DNA of 64,000 bases from JAEYOM01 sp036260935 (lineage in GTDB: Bacteria > Bacillota > Clostridia > Acetivibrionales > DTU013), in assembly GCA_036260935.1 (NCBI GenBank), contig DATALQ010000018.1, positions 1 to 64,000 of the forward strand, written 5' to 3'. Below, in pieces: positions 1 to 8,826 of the stretch (position 1 is its first letter; every line of letters starts with the position of its first letter). Position numbers and translations under genes: made by a program. The notes below the pieces were generated by a model. That model searched no databases, was not told the origin of the DNA, and saw only the letters and a list, made by a program, of their open reading frames with translations.

Positions 1-156
1 CCTTCTGGGGTCAGGAGTATTTCTACAGAGTATATTGAAGTTATTAGAAGGAACTTTGAAGAAAACAAAATTTCTTACGGAAAGCTTGAAGAAATGCTGG
101 AGTTTACAGGAAAAACTCCTGAAGACTATGGATATGTGAGGAATGAGGAATACTAG
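1..156 (+). CDS. C-terminal fragment, ImmA/IrrE-like (partial)
   Basis: This reading frame is open from the window edge to TAG at 154-156 and encodes 51 residues, so only the C-terminus is visible. The tail, with a ISYGKLEEML helix followed by a short TPED segment, resembles the C-terminal end of COG2856 ImmA/IrrE zinc-peptidase regulators, where a KIS.G.LAELLG-type helix is common. The PIN-domain gene starts on the base after its stop codon, an arrangement seen in predicted Xre/COG2856-PIN toxin-antitoxin or stress modules. The catalytic HExxH motif would lie outside the window, so the family call is an inference from the tail and context. Confidence 0.5.
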   Translation, partial: PSGVRSISTEYIEVIRRNFEENKISYGKLEEMLEFTGKTPEDYGYVRNEEY

Positions 157-732
157 ATGCAGAATAGAAAATATGTTGCTGCTATTTCTGATACTGATAT
201 ACTCATTCATTTAACTAAAGCCGGACATCTTGGTCTACTTGATCAGCTTTTTGAAGCGGTATATATACCGGAATACATATTTGTGAAGGAGCTAAAGAAA
301 AAAGCTGGTCCATTGTTTTATGATATTGAGAAAATTGTTAAAGATCCAAGCAGTATATTTGTGATAGTGGCTGATAACGATATGGATTTAACCCAGAAGC
401 AGGTCAAGAAACTAACGCTAAATGATATCGGTGATTTGGTTGGTAGGGGAGAAGCTGAATGTGCAGCACTTAGTAAGGCAAAAGACATACCGATAATTAT
501 CTCGGACAACAGCACTGAGTTTAAATTCCTAAGTGAGTTTATCATGCTTACATATTTTGACTTACTTGCTTTATGCACACATCATGGCATTATAAATTCA
601 GGTGAAGCCGAAACTATTTATAATGATATAAATAATATACTGGACCACAAGTCTGGCGATAGCTTTGATGTGAAATGTAGTAGGACATTGGGAAGAATAG
701 ATGCTAACGGATGGAATGAAATTCTCTTGTGA
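157..732 (+). CDS. PIN-domain protein (DUF3368-like)
   Basis: The 191-residue product has the acidic set of a PIN nuclease: D12 and D14 in the first strand (SDTDIL), E45 in VKEL, E99/E101 in GRGEAECA and D117 in IISDN. PIN domains are Mg/Mn-dependent RNases; the GRGEAECAAL and ISDN spacing fits the DUF3368 group. The ATG directly follows the TAG of the upstream ImmA/IrrE-like gene with no gap, and GAGG of the upstream gene's end serves as ribosome site, so the two are translationally linked. Such pairs are read as toxin-antitoxin-like or regulated-nuclease modules. Base composition is more AT-rich than the genes after 1800. The target RNA cannot be told from the sequence. Confidence 0.75.
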   Translation: MQNRKYVAAISDTDILIHLTKAGHLGLLDQLFEAVYIPEYIFVKELKKKAGPLFYDIEKIVKDPSSIFVIVADNDMDLTQKQVKKLTLNDIGDLVGRGEAECAALSKAKDIPIIISDNSTEFKFLSEFIMLTYFDLLALCTHHGIINSGEAETIYNDINNILDHKSGDSFDVKCSRTLGRIDANGWNEILL

Positions 733-892
733 ATTGCCGTAACTCTTTGCTGCAGGACACAGCTTATGAGCACCCGAAAAAGTGATATTGTTTACTTTTA
801 ATAAAAGCACGAATATTAGGTGGATTTACAATAGAGAGCTCAAATGAGATAGAGAAAAAAAGTGAATAAAATATACTTATGAAGGAGAATGC

Positions 893-1516
893 ATGAGAGA
901 TATTAATGGTAATAACAATGGTACAATTTACGATGAAAGTACAACAATAGTATTGAACGGTGGGGAAACCTATAAGGATACTACTATTGCAAAAGAAAAA
1001 ATATCAATCAAAAAAATATTGATAGAAAAAGTAATTGAAGCGATTATAGGTGGTTTCCTGGCATTCATTACATCCTTATTAGGAAAATACTTATCATCTA
1101 ATGGAAGCACAACCTTGCAATTGAATATGCACATAGTCTTAATAGGGCTTTTATTAGTATGTGCAGTAGGTGCTATTGTTTTGCTTGTGTCTTTTGCAAT
1201 TGATATAATCCATATTATACAGCTAACAAAAAAAGGAAAGTTTGTTGAGTTTGAATCAAAGATACATATGGTTAGTACAGCTGTAAATACATTCAAAACG
1301 AATGATACAAAGTCTAGGACAAGAAGCGTCGGAAAAGTTTATAAAAATATTGATGGACAAATATTCAAAATAAATTCGAAGAAGTGCCCATTTTGCCGAT
1401 CTACGCCTATAGGTAATATGCACCTTATTCGTGATGTTGCCAATAGTGAATATGTATGGGTATGTTCTGAACAAGTATCACATATGTTGCCATTTGATTA
1501 TAAAGATAACTTTTAA
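893..1516 (+). CDS. Two-helix membrane protein with C-terminal zinc ribbon
   Basis: The 207-residue protein is not recognised as a named family. It opens with a polar GNNNGTIYD stretch and a short Thr/Gly-rich segment. A strongly hydrophobic segment at about residues 50-72 and another at about 80-112 look like two membrane helices. The C-terminal soluble part has CPFC (about 164-167), then a C and an H near CSEQVSH about 25 residues later, a likely zinc-binding site. The start has a clear AAGGAG ribosome site. The gene stands alone in an AT-rich stretch beside a PIN pair, so mobile or defence-associated origin is possible but only inferred from neighbourhood. Confidence 0.6.
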   Translation: MRDINGNNNGTIYDESTTIVLNGGETYKDTTIAKEKISIKKILIEKVIEAIIGGFLAFITSLLGKYLSSNGSTTLQLNMHIVLIGLLLVCAVGAIVLLVSFAIDIIHIIQLTKKGKFVEFESKIHMVSTAVNTFKTNDTKSRTRSVGKVYKNIDGQIFKINSKKCPFCRSTPIGNMHLIRDVANSEYVWVCSEQVSHMLPFDYKDNF

Positions 1517-1536
1517 CTATGAAGAAAGGTGATTAA

Positions 1537-1671
1537 GTGGGCTCATATTGCGGATTATATATCAAGAAACTAAATGTTTACGGAAATAAAAACCGCATTA
1601 TTTTTGAAATCGATGATTCAGTTAGTCTTGGCGAGGGGTTCCTGATAAGATTCAAATCTGCAAATAAGTAA
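1537..1671 (+). CDS. Small hypothetical protein, possible gene remnant
   Basis: A 44-codon frame begins with GTG, preceded at good spacing by AAAGGTG, and ends TAA. The peptide has alternating charged and hydrophobic residues (KKLNVYGNKNR, then IIFEIDD) suggesting beta strands, as in the first strands of a larger domain. It may be the 5' stump of a gene lost at the junction between the AT-rich accessory patch and the conserved yeh-type operon. No family is recognised and expression is uncertain. Confidence 0.35.
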   Translation: MGSYCGLYIKKLNVYGNKNRIIFEIDDSVSLGEGFLIRFKSANK

Positions 1672-1761
1672 TTCGAGGTGGAAATCTTCTTTATCTTTTT
1701 GAGATACTCAATAATCCTGTAGTACAATAATAGTCTATAAGGGAAATGTAAACTTATTTTC

Positions 1762-1790
1762 TTTATGAGCCTTACATATTTTGATATAAT
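1762..1790 (+). promoter_or_regulatory. Candidate promoter of the SWIM/MoxR/VWA operon
   Basis: An extended -10, TGATATAAT (TATAAT at 1785-1790), lies 60 bases before the SWIM gene start. The -35 at 1762-1767 (TTTATG) is weak, which fits an extended -10 promoter. No operator-like palindrome is obvious around it. Confidence 0.5.
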
Positions 1791-1850
1791 ATACATACTG
1801 TGGATTGAAGCGTCATTCACAAATTCTTGGAATAGTGTGGTTGGCCATCT

Positions 1851-3353
1851 ATGTTAAAAATATCAGAAGAATTAATCAATTCAAATGCTCCGAATCAAAA
1901 TGCTATCCTGAATGGCTGGGGGCTGGTTCGAAAAAACAGCTTTGTAAAATTGAATATTTCTCAGGACGAAACGGTTATCTTCGGAGAATGCGTTGGCAGC
2001 GGCACCAGCAATTACCTTACTTCAGTTGATTTCATCAAACCGGACAGTCCTGTTTTCCGATGTACCTGTCCCAGCCGGCAGTTCCCGTGCAAGCATGCGC
2101 TGGGCTTGATGTATGCTTATTCCAGTGGGAAGAAATTCACGACCGATACGATTCCGGCCGATATCCTTGAAAAACGCGACAAGGTTGAGAAGCGGGAGGA
2201 GAAGAAAAAGGAGAAGCTCGCCGGATCAGCTTCCGTTGAGGACGGTACACCGCAAGATGGGGCCGACACTTCCGTGGCCGGCACCTCAACATCTGCCGTT
2301 TCACCTAAAAAAACGAATAAATCCGCACTTGTCAAAAAAATAAAGGCACAGTTGGAAGGCTTGGAGCTTCTGGATAAAATCATAAGCAGTACCCTTCAGG
2401 GCGGTCTCGGAACGATCAATGAAAAATCACTTAAAATCCTTGAAGACCAGGCAAAACAGCTTGGCAATTACTATATTCCAGGGGCTCAGATCGCTTTGCG
2501 AGGATTGATTAACCTGTTCTGGAATTCGAATGACCGTGAGAAGGCATACTCCAATGCAGTGGAACAGCTCACTGTCCTTTACGCACTTTCAAAAAAGGGC
2601 AGGGATCAGCTGGCGAAGAGGCTGAATGACCCTGAAGCGGCGTATGATCCAAGCTCAACACTGGATGAATGGCTGGGACATGCATGGCAGTTATCCGAAC
2701 TGAAGGAAGCCGGTCTTGTCCTGAAGAATGTGGATCTGGTTCAGCTTTCTTTCCATTCCTATGTGGATAATGCCAGGCAGGAGTATGTAGACGAGGGGAT
2801 CTGGCTGAATCTCGGAAGCGGGCAGTTGGTGCGAACCTTGAATTACAGGCCTTTTAAAGCGGCGAAGTACATCCGCGAGGATGATTCGGTATATTCTGTT
2901 GTTCATACGGAAGAACTGTTTGTCTATCCGGGTGATCTGAATCCCAGAATTCGTTGGGAAAGCATGACAATGCGGCCTTTAACGGATAACGAGTGTTCCG
3001 CCATCCGGTCTTATGCCGGCAGATCCTTCAAGGAGACCGTTAAGCTTGTGAAAAATCAGTTGAAAAATCCTCTTTCCGAGAAAGACCCTGTTGCCTTGCT
3101 GTATTACGAAAAAATAAGCAAAATTGGGGATAGTTACGTTCTGGTGGATGCCGAAGGACAACGTCTGGTCCTTGCAGACCGTACAGGAGGCTTAGAGCCG
3201 GAAACTGTCGGGATAATCGATCTGTTGGATCCGGGGGATATGAAAAACCAGACGATGCTGGTCCGCTTTTATCACGATATGGATGCAAAAAGGCTTTATG
3301 CAAAGCCTCTCAGTATTATTCGGGAGAATGCTGTCATTCGGCTGGCATTTTAA
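1851..3353 (+). CDS. yehQ: SWIM zinc-finger protein, YehQ-like
   Basis: The 500-residue protein carries a SWIM zinc finger, C71-x-C73 then C80-x-H82 (CTCPS..PCKH), near the N-terminus, followed by a charged linker (about 105-160) and a long helical region. SWIM domains bind zinc and are thought to contact DNA or protein. Next to a YehL-type MoxR ATPase, DUF5682 and VWA proteins it is the counterpart of E. coli YehQ. It is the first gene of the operon; the ATG has only a weak ribosome site (GGTTGG), the one poor signal in the operon. Biochemical role is unknown for the family; partnership with the AAA+/VWA pair is inferred from conserved neighbourhood. Confidence 0.75.
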   Translation: MLKISEELINSNAPNQNAILNGWGLVRKNSFVKLNISQDETVIFGECVGSGTSNYLTSVDFIKPDSPVFRCTCPSRQFPCKHALGLMYAYSSGKKFTTDTIPADILEKRDKVEKREEKKKEKLAGSASVEDGTPQDGADTSVAGTSTSAVSPKKTNKSALVKKIKAQLEGLELLDKIISSTLQGGLGTINEKSLKILEDQAKQLGNYYIPGAQIALRGLINLFWNSNDREKAYSNAVEQLTVLYALSKKGRDQLAKRLNDPEAAYDPSSTLDEWLGHAWQLSELKEAGLVLKNVDLVQLSFHSYVDNARQEYVDEGIWLNLGSGQLVRTLNYRPFKAAKYIREDDSVYSVVHTEELFVYPGDLNPRIRWESMTMRPLTDNECSAIRSYAGRSFKETVKLVKNQLKNPLSEKDPVALLYYEKISKIGDSYVLVDAEGQRLVLADRTGGLEPETVGIIDLLDPGDMKNQTMLVRFYHDMDAKRLYAKPLSIIRENAVIRLAF

Positions 3354-3407
3354 CATTTTACCGGATAGAATCAATTGGTCTGCCAAATATGATTAGGAGA
3401 GTAGAAT

Positions 3408-5246
3408 ATGAGCATACCACTGCTTTATGAAACGCAAACCGAGGTGAGAAGGCTGTTTATCGCCGGCTGTGAACTGGCAGCCGATGATTTTAAACTGAAA
3501 AAACTGTTGCCGCAAATGCAGAAGGCAGGTGAAAATGCTCCGGTGTTTGCCAGGGTGGTGGATGCATTGAACCTGGTGTTGCAGCCTGGCGGAAGCAATT
3601 CGGTAAAGCTGCTGGAACTGGCCAACCTGATCAATGCGATTCTGTACACTCAAGGCCAGACATCGACGGACGGTGAACTGGAAGACATAGTGCCGGCTGG
3701 ACTAAAAACTTTAACCGAGGTATCATACCGCCATATCCAGCCGGTAATCGAAGCGCTGACCGGGCAAGGCTCAGGGAGACTTGAAGTCATCCGTGATGCA
3801 TATATTGGAGGATGCTGTCATGATATCAGGCTAGTGTATCCGCTCATCGCGGCATTGGATGACAGCTATCCTGAAATAGCAGACCTGGCATTTGAGATCC
3901 TCGAAGGGTTCGGACCTGCGATTGTGATGGTTCTGAAAAAAAGCCTGCTGGTGGATGGAGGAAAGGGTCATGCGCGCAGAATCGGGCTTATTTCAAAAAT
4001 CAATGGCAGCATAGAAAAGGAATTTTACCTGGAAGTAATCGAAAAGGGAGCTTCCGAAGCAAAAGCTGCCGCAATCAGGGCACTTAAGGATTTGCCGGAG
4101 TGCGAGGACCTGCTGCAGGATCTGTCCCGTGACCGGAAAAAGGACAACCGTGAGGCAAGTCTGTTTGCACTGGCTCACCTTGGGACGGATGCGGCAGTCA
4201 AACGGTTGTATGAGGTGTTCAATGGAAAGGAACGCGATCTGTCGGTTTATCCGATCAAACTCTGCAGGGCGAAAGGAATTGCCCTTCTGCTTGTAAAAGA
4301 AGGCGAACAGCTTCTGGAAACTGTTTTAAAATCCGAAAAAGGCTTTTCTCTGTTTGCTAAAAAAGTTGAACCGCCATCGACGGAGGTATTGGAGTCCTTT
4401 GCCGTTGTCCTGGAATGTTTTGAAGGGAAACAGGATCCGGAGGTCTTTCAGTTTCTTGAAAAATGCCTGACGCATGCCAATCATCTGCAGCAGTTCAAGA
4501 TCTCATCAGCCTTGCAAGGGGTACGGGACAACATTGCGAAAATTGTTGCGGAAAATATTATGGTGATCGGTTCCCCACAGGCAATGGAATTATTGGAATC
4601 CATTCGCTGTAAATATGACGATGTCCTTGTGGCTTATTCCTTTGAAGCAGCAGTAAGAAGCAGAAGTGCAGGCTATGTTTTCGATCATTACTCCAGATAC
4701 GTCAAGGAAGGAAGAAAATCGGCGGAAGGCCAGGGAATCCTCGAAGTCATGGATCAGTATATTGACTTTGAAGAGCAGTACCGGCTTACCGATATTTATT
4801 CCTACGAACGAAAATCCCAGCGCATTGCGGGCATCGACAAGAGTGACATCAAGTGGGATCCAAGATGGCTAAAGATATTAGCGGATATGGATGAAACGGG
4901 TCTTGTTTGCCGATTGATTACGAAAAATGATGGCAGGACTGCCGATTTCCTGGCAAGAAAACTTGCCAACATTTATGAACCGGACACAAAGAGCATGAAG
5001 GATATCATCAGGGGCCTGTTGCAGGCGGGGTATCCGGATATGATGGGAATTGTCGGCAAGGCGATCGACAAATACTTTAAAAATGCTCGATATTATTCCG
5101 GGTATCTGTTCAATGATTTTACACAGGTTCTTCGATTCCTTCCCAGGGAATGTGCAAAGGGCTTGGAAGAACTGGCTTTAAAGCAGGATAATGCCTCTGC
5201 GGCAAAGCTGTATGAGATAGCGCAGTATCTGAAGATGAAAGAATAG
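3408..5246 (+). CDS. HEAT/ARM-like helical repeat protein of the yeh-type operon
   Basis: The 612-residue soluble protein is almost all helix. Paired-helix units typical of HEAT repeats are visible, for example YPLIAALDDSYPEIADLAF, AIRALKDLPECEDLL and EASLFALAHLGTDAAVKRL. There is no signal peptide, membrane segment or catalytic motif. A TAGGAGAG ribosome site precedes the ATG. It lies between the SWIM and MoxR genes with short gaps, so it is probably co-transcribed and may act as a scaffold or substrate adaptor for the ATPase. E. coli yehLMPQ has no equivalent gene, so this is an extra component here. Function is inferred only from fold type and position. Confidence 0.65.
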   Translation: MSIPLLYETQTEVRRLFIAGCELAADDFKLKKLLPQMQKAGENAPVFARVVDALNLVLQPGGSNSVKLLELANLINAILYTQGQTSTDGELEDIVPAGLKTLTEVSYRHIQPVIEALTGQGSGRLEVIRDAYIGGCCHDIRLVYPLIAALDDSYPEIADLAFEILEGFGPAIVMVLKKSLLVDGGKGHARRIGLISKINGSIEKEFYLEVIEKGASEAKAAAIRALKDLPECEDLLQDLSRDRKKDNREASLFALAHLGTDAAVKRLYEVFNGKERDLSVYPIKLCRAKGIALLLVKEGEQLLETVLKSEKGFSLFAKKVEPPSTEVLESFAVVLECFEGKQDPEVFQFLEKCLTHANHLQQFKISSALQGVRDNIAKIVAENIMVIGSPQAMELLESIRCKYDDVLVAYSFEAAVRSRSAGYVFDHYSRYVKEGRKSAEGQGILEVMDQYIDFEEQYRLTDIYSYERKSQRIAGIDKSDIKWDPRWLKILADMDETGLVCRLITKNDGRTADFLARKLANIYEPDTKSMKDIIRGLLQAGYPDMMGIVGKAIDKYFKNARYYSGYLFNDFTQVLRFLPRECAKGLEELALKQDNASAAKLYEIAQYLKMKE

Positions 5247-5269
5247 AGAATAATGAAGAGGGTGCGGAC

Positions 5270-6361
5270 ATGGCGGAAAACACGAATGTACTGAGACTTA
5301 CGGCGGAAGAGCAGTATGCGAAAGAGATTGAAGCACTGAAATCCAGTGAAAGGGACCGGGTACCAACGGGTTGGCAGATGTCGCCGCGATCTGTGCTAAC
5401 TTACATCATGGGAGGAAAAGCCGGTGGATTGGAGATTTCTCCGAAGTATATAGGGAACAGGAGACTGGTGGAGATCGCGATTTCCACTCTGGTTACCGAC
5501 CGAGCTCTGTTGTTGATCGGGGAACCTGGTACTGCGAAGTCCTGGCTCTCGGAGCATCTTGCTGCAGCAATCCATGGGGATTCCACCAAGGTAGTGCAGG
5601 GGACAGCAGGAACGACGGAAGAGCAGATTCGTTATTCGTGGAATTATGCAATGCTGTTGGCGAATGGACCGTCCATTGAGGCTCTTGTCAAGAGCCCGGT
5701 CTACAGAGCAATGGAATGCGGCGGAATCGCCCGGTTTGAGGAAATATCAAGATGTGCGTCGGAAGTGCAGGATGCGCTGATTTCGATTCTTTCGGAAAAG
5801 AGAATCTCCGTGCCGGAGCTCGGGTTTGAATTACCCGCCCTGCGTGGATTTTCGATCATAGCAACCGCAAATACGCGGGACAGAGGCGTGAATGATATGT
5901 CGGCGGCATTGAAAAGACGGTTCAACATCATTGTGCTGCCAACCCCCGGCGATGTGAATACCGAGGTTGAAATCGTCCGCAAGCGCGTTTCAGAACTGGC
6001 TGTAAATCTGGATCTGCAGGCGTCGCTGCCCGCCGGGGACGCATTGATGAAGGTGGTTACCATATTCCGTGAACTCAGAAGCGGTGTTACACTGGACAGC
6101 AAGGAGAAAGTCAAATCCCCCAGTGGGGTTCTCTCTACAGCCGAAGCTATCTCTCTGCTGGCGAACAGTATGGCGCTCGCCGCGAGCTTCGGAAACGGAA
6201 GGATCACCAGTGAGGACATTGCAGCCGGATTGCAGGGAGCAGTCGTCAAGGATGAGGATAAGGACAAGCTGGTCTGGAAGGAATATCTGGATAATGTTCT
6301 GAAAAAGCGTGGTTCTGATTGGCGTGAGTTATATAATGCATGCAGGGAGATGAATGCGTGA
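5270..6361 (+). CDS. yehL: MoxR-family AAA+ ATPase, YehL-like
   Basis: The 363-residue protein is a MoxR-type AAA+ ATPase. Walker A is GEPGTAKS (about 84-91), Walker B lies in ARFEEISR, the sensor I region is IIATANTRDRGVNDMS, and an arginine finger region follows in ALKRRFNI. MoxR ATPases act with VWA partners as chaperones that insert cofactors or remodel complexes; the YehL subfamily is defined within MoxR. A GAGGGTG ribosome site precedes the ATG. The 3' end overlaps the next gene by four bases (GTGA), implying coupled translation with the DUF5682 protein. The VWA partner is the last gene of the same operon. Confidence 0.88.
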   Translation: MAENTNVLRLTAEEQYAKEIEALKSSERDRVPTGWQMSPRSVLTYIMGGKAGGLEISPKYIGNRRLVEIAISTLVTDRALLLIGEPGTAKSWLSEHLAAAIHGDSTKVVQGTAGTTEEQIRYSWNYAMLLANGPSIEALVKSPVYRAMECGGIARFEEISRCASEVQDALISILSEKRISVPELGFELPALRGFSIIATANTRDRGVNDMSAALKRRFNIIVLPTPGDVNTEVEIVRKRVSELAVNLDLQASLPAGDALMKVVTIFRELRSGVTLDSKEKVKSPSGVLSTAEAISLLANSMALAASFGNGRITSEDIAAGLQGAVVKDEDKDKLVWKEYLDNVLKKRGSDWRELYNACREMNA

Positions 6362-8826
6362 ACCGGACAGGAAACAATCCTCACATATTCGGTATCCGGC
6401 ATCTCTCGCCAGGTGGGGCGTATCACCTGCTTCAGTTTCTTGATGAAGTGCAGCCGGAGGCTGTCCTGATTGAAGGATTATCGGACGCCAACTCACAGAT
6501 CCCGCATTTTACTTCCAGTGATACAAAACCGCCTGTTGCCATCCTTGCTTATACGGAGGAGCTGCCGGTCAGGACAATTCTATACCCGTTTGCAGATTAT
6601 TCTCCTGAGTATCAGGCTCTAGTGTGGGCCAGGGAACACGGGGCTCATGCTGAATTCATCGATTTGCCTTCGGATGTGTTCATCCCATTGGATTACCAAC
6701 TGGAGGACAAACCGGCAGACAAACCGGAGGACAAGCTGGAAGACAAGCTGGAGGACAAGCTGGAGGACAAGCCGGCAGACAAACCGGAAGACAAACCAGA
6801 AGACAAGCCGGCAGACATACCTTCAGAACAGACAAAACACCACGAACTGCCTGGACAATCCGGACAACCCATACAGCCCGTACAATCCAAACAACCCGAG
6901 CAACCCGAGCCTCCCCGGGTGAGCAGGAGAGACATTTACGAGCAGTGGGCCAAGGTTGCGGGGGAAGAGGATCATGAAACCTATTGGGAGTACAATTTTG
7001 AGCATAACCTGAACAGGGATGCATATCGTCTTGCTTCCTTTGAATTCGGCAGGAGCCTGAGGGAACTTCTCATGGATGCTCCGCTTGAATATGCAAAAAA
7101 CATAGTCCGTGAAGCCTATATGCGGAACAGAATTGCGAATGCCATCCGGTCGGGGTATCGGCCCGAAAAGATTGTCGTTGTTACCGGGGCTTATCATGCT
7201 TCTGCTCTGAATTCCGATGAAGAGCCAATGAGTGATGAGGAATTTGAGAAGCTGCCACGAGTCCGAACAAAGCTGACCTTGATGCCATATTCCTATTACA
7301 GGCTGTCTTCCAGGTCCGGATATGGCGCCGGGAACAATGCACCGGCCTATTTCGGGCTTATGTGGGAATCCTTCCGGAGGGGCTGCTTCGGGAAGCTGTC
7401 CGCGGTATATTTATCCAGGATTGCAGCATATCTGCGGGAAAACGGTACCCATCGTTCCTCGGCGGAGGTCATTGAAGGGGTTCGTCTAGCCAATACATTA
7501 GCGGCGCTCCATTCAGGCAGTGCGCCGTCGAATAAGGATCTCAGGGATGCTGCAATCGTTTGTCTCGGGTATGGTGAATTATCTACAGTTGCGGAAGCTA
7601 TTGCGAATACCGATATCGGCACAGCCATCGGCAGCTTGCCGGAGGGTGTGAGCCGGACCTCAATCCAGGATGATTTCTATCGGGAATTGAAAAGACTGAA
7701 GCTGGAAAGATATCGGTCCGCCGTAGCAATGGACCTTGATCTGGATCTGAGGGAAAACAGGAGGGTGCAATCGGAAGAGGCCGCATATCTCGATCTTTCC
7801 AGATCCTTTTTCCTGCACAGGCTCAAAGTACTGAACATCAGCTTTCAGCAAATGAAGCAAAAGACTCAGCAATCGGCGACCTGGTCCGAAGCATGGATTC
7901 TGCAGTGGACTCCGGAAGCAGAAATCGAGCTTGTGGAATCCACTCTCAGGGGTGAAACAGTGGAACTTGCTGCAGCCTATGTGTTCAAGGAAAGGCTGGA
8001 TAACAGTCAAAGCATCCCCGAAGCGGCAAAGGTAATCCGGGAAGCCTGCGAATGCGGAATGATGGAATCCATGGAGCAGGCAAGGCAAGCTCTTCAAAGG
8101 CTGGCAGTCGATTCCGGGTCTTTTACCGGTATCGCCGAGGCCACTTTTAGCCTTTCTCTTGTAATCAGTTATGGCGACATACGCAAATTTGACCCCTCCC
8201 ACCTGGTACCACTGCTTCAGCAGCTATTTCTGAGGGGCTCTCTGCTGATGCCTGATGCGGCCAGATGTGATAATACCGCGGCAAGGGCGGGAATTGTGGC
8301 TGTCAATTATATGAATACTGTTGCTCTGGAGCATTTTGAAACCATTGATGAAGAATTGTGGATCAAGAAACTGATGGAATTGTCGGATGCAGATGACAGG
8401 AATCCATTGCTATCCGGTTATGCCTGTGCTATTTTGCTGGAGCGGAACAAAATAGATGGAGCAAAGCTGGCCCAGGAGGTTTCACGCAGGTTGTCACCCG
8501 GGATTGAGGCAGATCTTGGTGCCGGCTGGTTTGAAGGACTGTCGATGAGAAATCGATACGCGCTGCTGGCAAGAATGAATTTGTGGGAGCAGTTGAACGA
8601 ATATGTCAATTCACTAGATCAGGAGCAATTCAAGCGTGCCCTTGTGTTTTTGAGAAGAGCCTTCGGTGATTTCAGTCCGGGCGAAAAACGGAGCATCTGC
8701 GAAAATCTTGGTGAGATCTGGGGAACGGGTCGCGAGGATGCCAGTGACCTGCTGCACCGTGAATTGAACGAGGAAGAACAGAAAAAGATCGATGAGCTCA
8801 ATGAATTTGATTTTGGAGATATATAA
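6358..8826 (+). CDS. yehM: DUF5682 family protein, YehM-like
   Basis: The start is placed at GTG 6358, which overlaps the ATPase stop as GTGA and has AGGGAG at good spacing; an upstream ATG at 6340 lies inside the ribosome site. The 822-residue product matches DUF5682/YehM in its N-terminal HIFGIRHLSPGGA and LIEGLSDA segments. It has two GxxH motifs, GIRH (12-15) and GAYH (277-280), reminiscent of the TraB/EreA/TIKI group; that relation is my inference. Between them sits a low-complexity insert of EDKP-type tetrapeptides followed by a Gln/Pro-rich stretch, which most homologues should lack. The C-terminal half is helical. It is probably a partner of the MoxR-VWA pair; the molecular activity is unknown. 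Confidence 0.8.
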   Translation: MNRTGNNPHIFGIRHLSPGGAYHLLQFLDEVQPEAVLIEGLSDANSQIPHFTSSDTKPPVAILAYTEELPVRTILYPFADYSPEYQALVWAREHGAHAEFIDLPSDVFIPLDYQLEDKPADKPEDKLEDKLEDKLEDKPADKPEDKPEDKPADIPSEQTKHHELPGQSGQPIQPVQSKQPEQPEPPRVSRRDIYEQWAKVAGEEDHETYWEYNFEHNLNRDAYRLASFEFGRSLRELLMDAPLEYAKNIVREAYMRNRIANAIRSGYRPEKIVVVTGAYHASALNSDEEPMSDEEFEKLPRVRTKLTLMPYSYYRLSSRSGYGAGNNAPAYFGLMWESFRRGCFGKLSAVYLSRIAAYLRENGTHRSSAEVIEGVRLANTLAALHSGSAPSNKDLRDAAIVCLGYGELSTVAEAIANTDIGTAIGSLPEGVSRTSIQDDFYRELKRLKLERYRSAVAMDLDLDLRENRRVQSEEAAYLDLSRSFFLHRLKVLNISFQQMKQKTQQSATWSEAWILQWTPEAEIELVESTLRGETVELAAAYVFKERLDNSQSIPEAAKVIREACECGMMESMEQARQALQRLAVDSGSFTGIAEATFSLSLVISYGDIRKFDPSHLVPLLQQLFLRGSLLMPDAARCDNTAARAGIVAVNYMNTVALEHFETIDEELWIKKLMELSDADDRNPLLSGYACAILLERNKIDGAKLAQEVSRRLSPGIEADLGAGWFEGLSMRNRYALLARMNLWEQLNEYVNSLDQEQFKRALVFLRRAFGDFSPGEKRSICENLGEIWGTGREDASDLLHRELNEEEQKKIDELNEFDFGDI
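6703..6822 (+). repeat. 12-bp tandem repeat inside the DUF5682 gene
   Basis: Ten 12-bp units encode a run of tetrapeptides of the form (E/A)DK(P/L). Units differ at single bases (GAGGACAAACCG, GCAGACAAACCG, GAGGACAAGCTG and so on). Because the unit is a multiple of three, copy-number change keeps the frame, so it can only lengthen or shorten the linker between the two halves of the protein. Confidence 0.85.

Noticed and set aside
6680..7024. Minus-strand Cys/Pro-rich reading frames opposite the DUF5682 repeat
   Set aside because: They are antisense readings of the EDKP and Gln/Pro repeat; no ribosome site, and the plus-strand gene is well supported.
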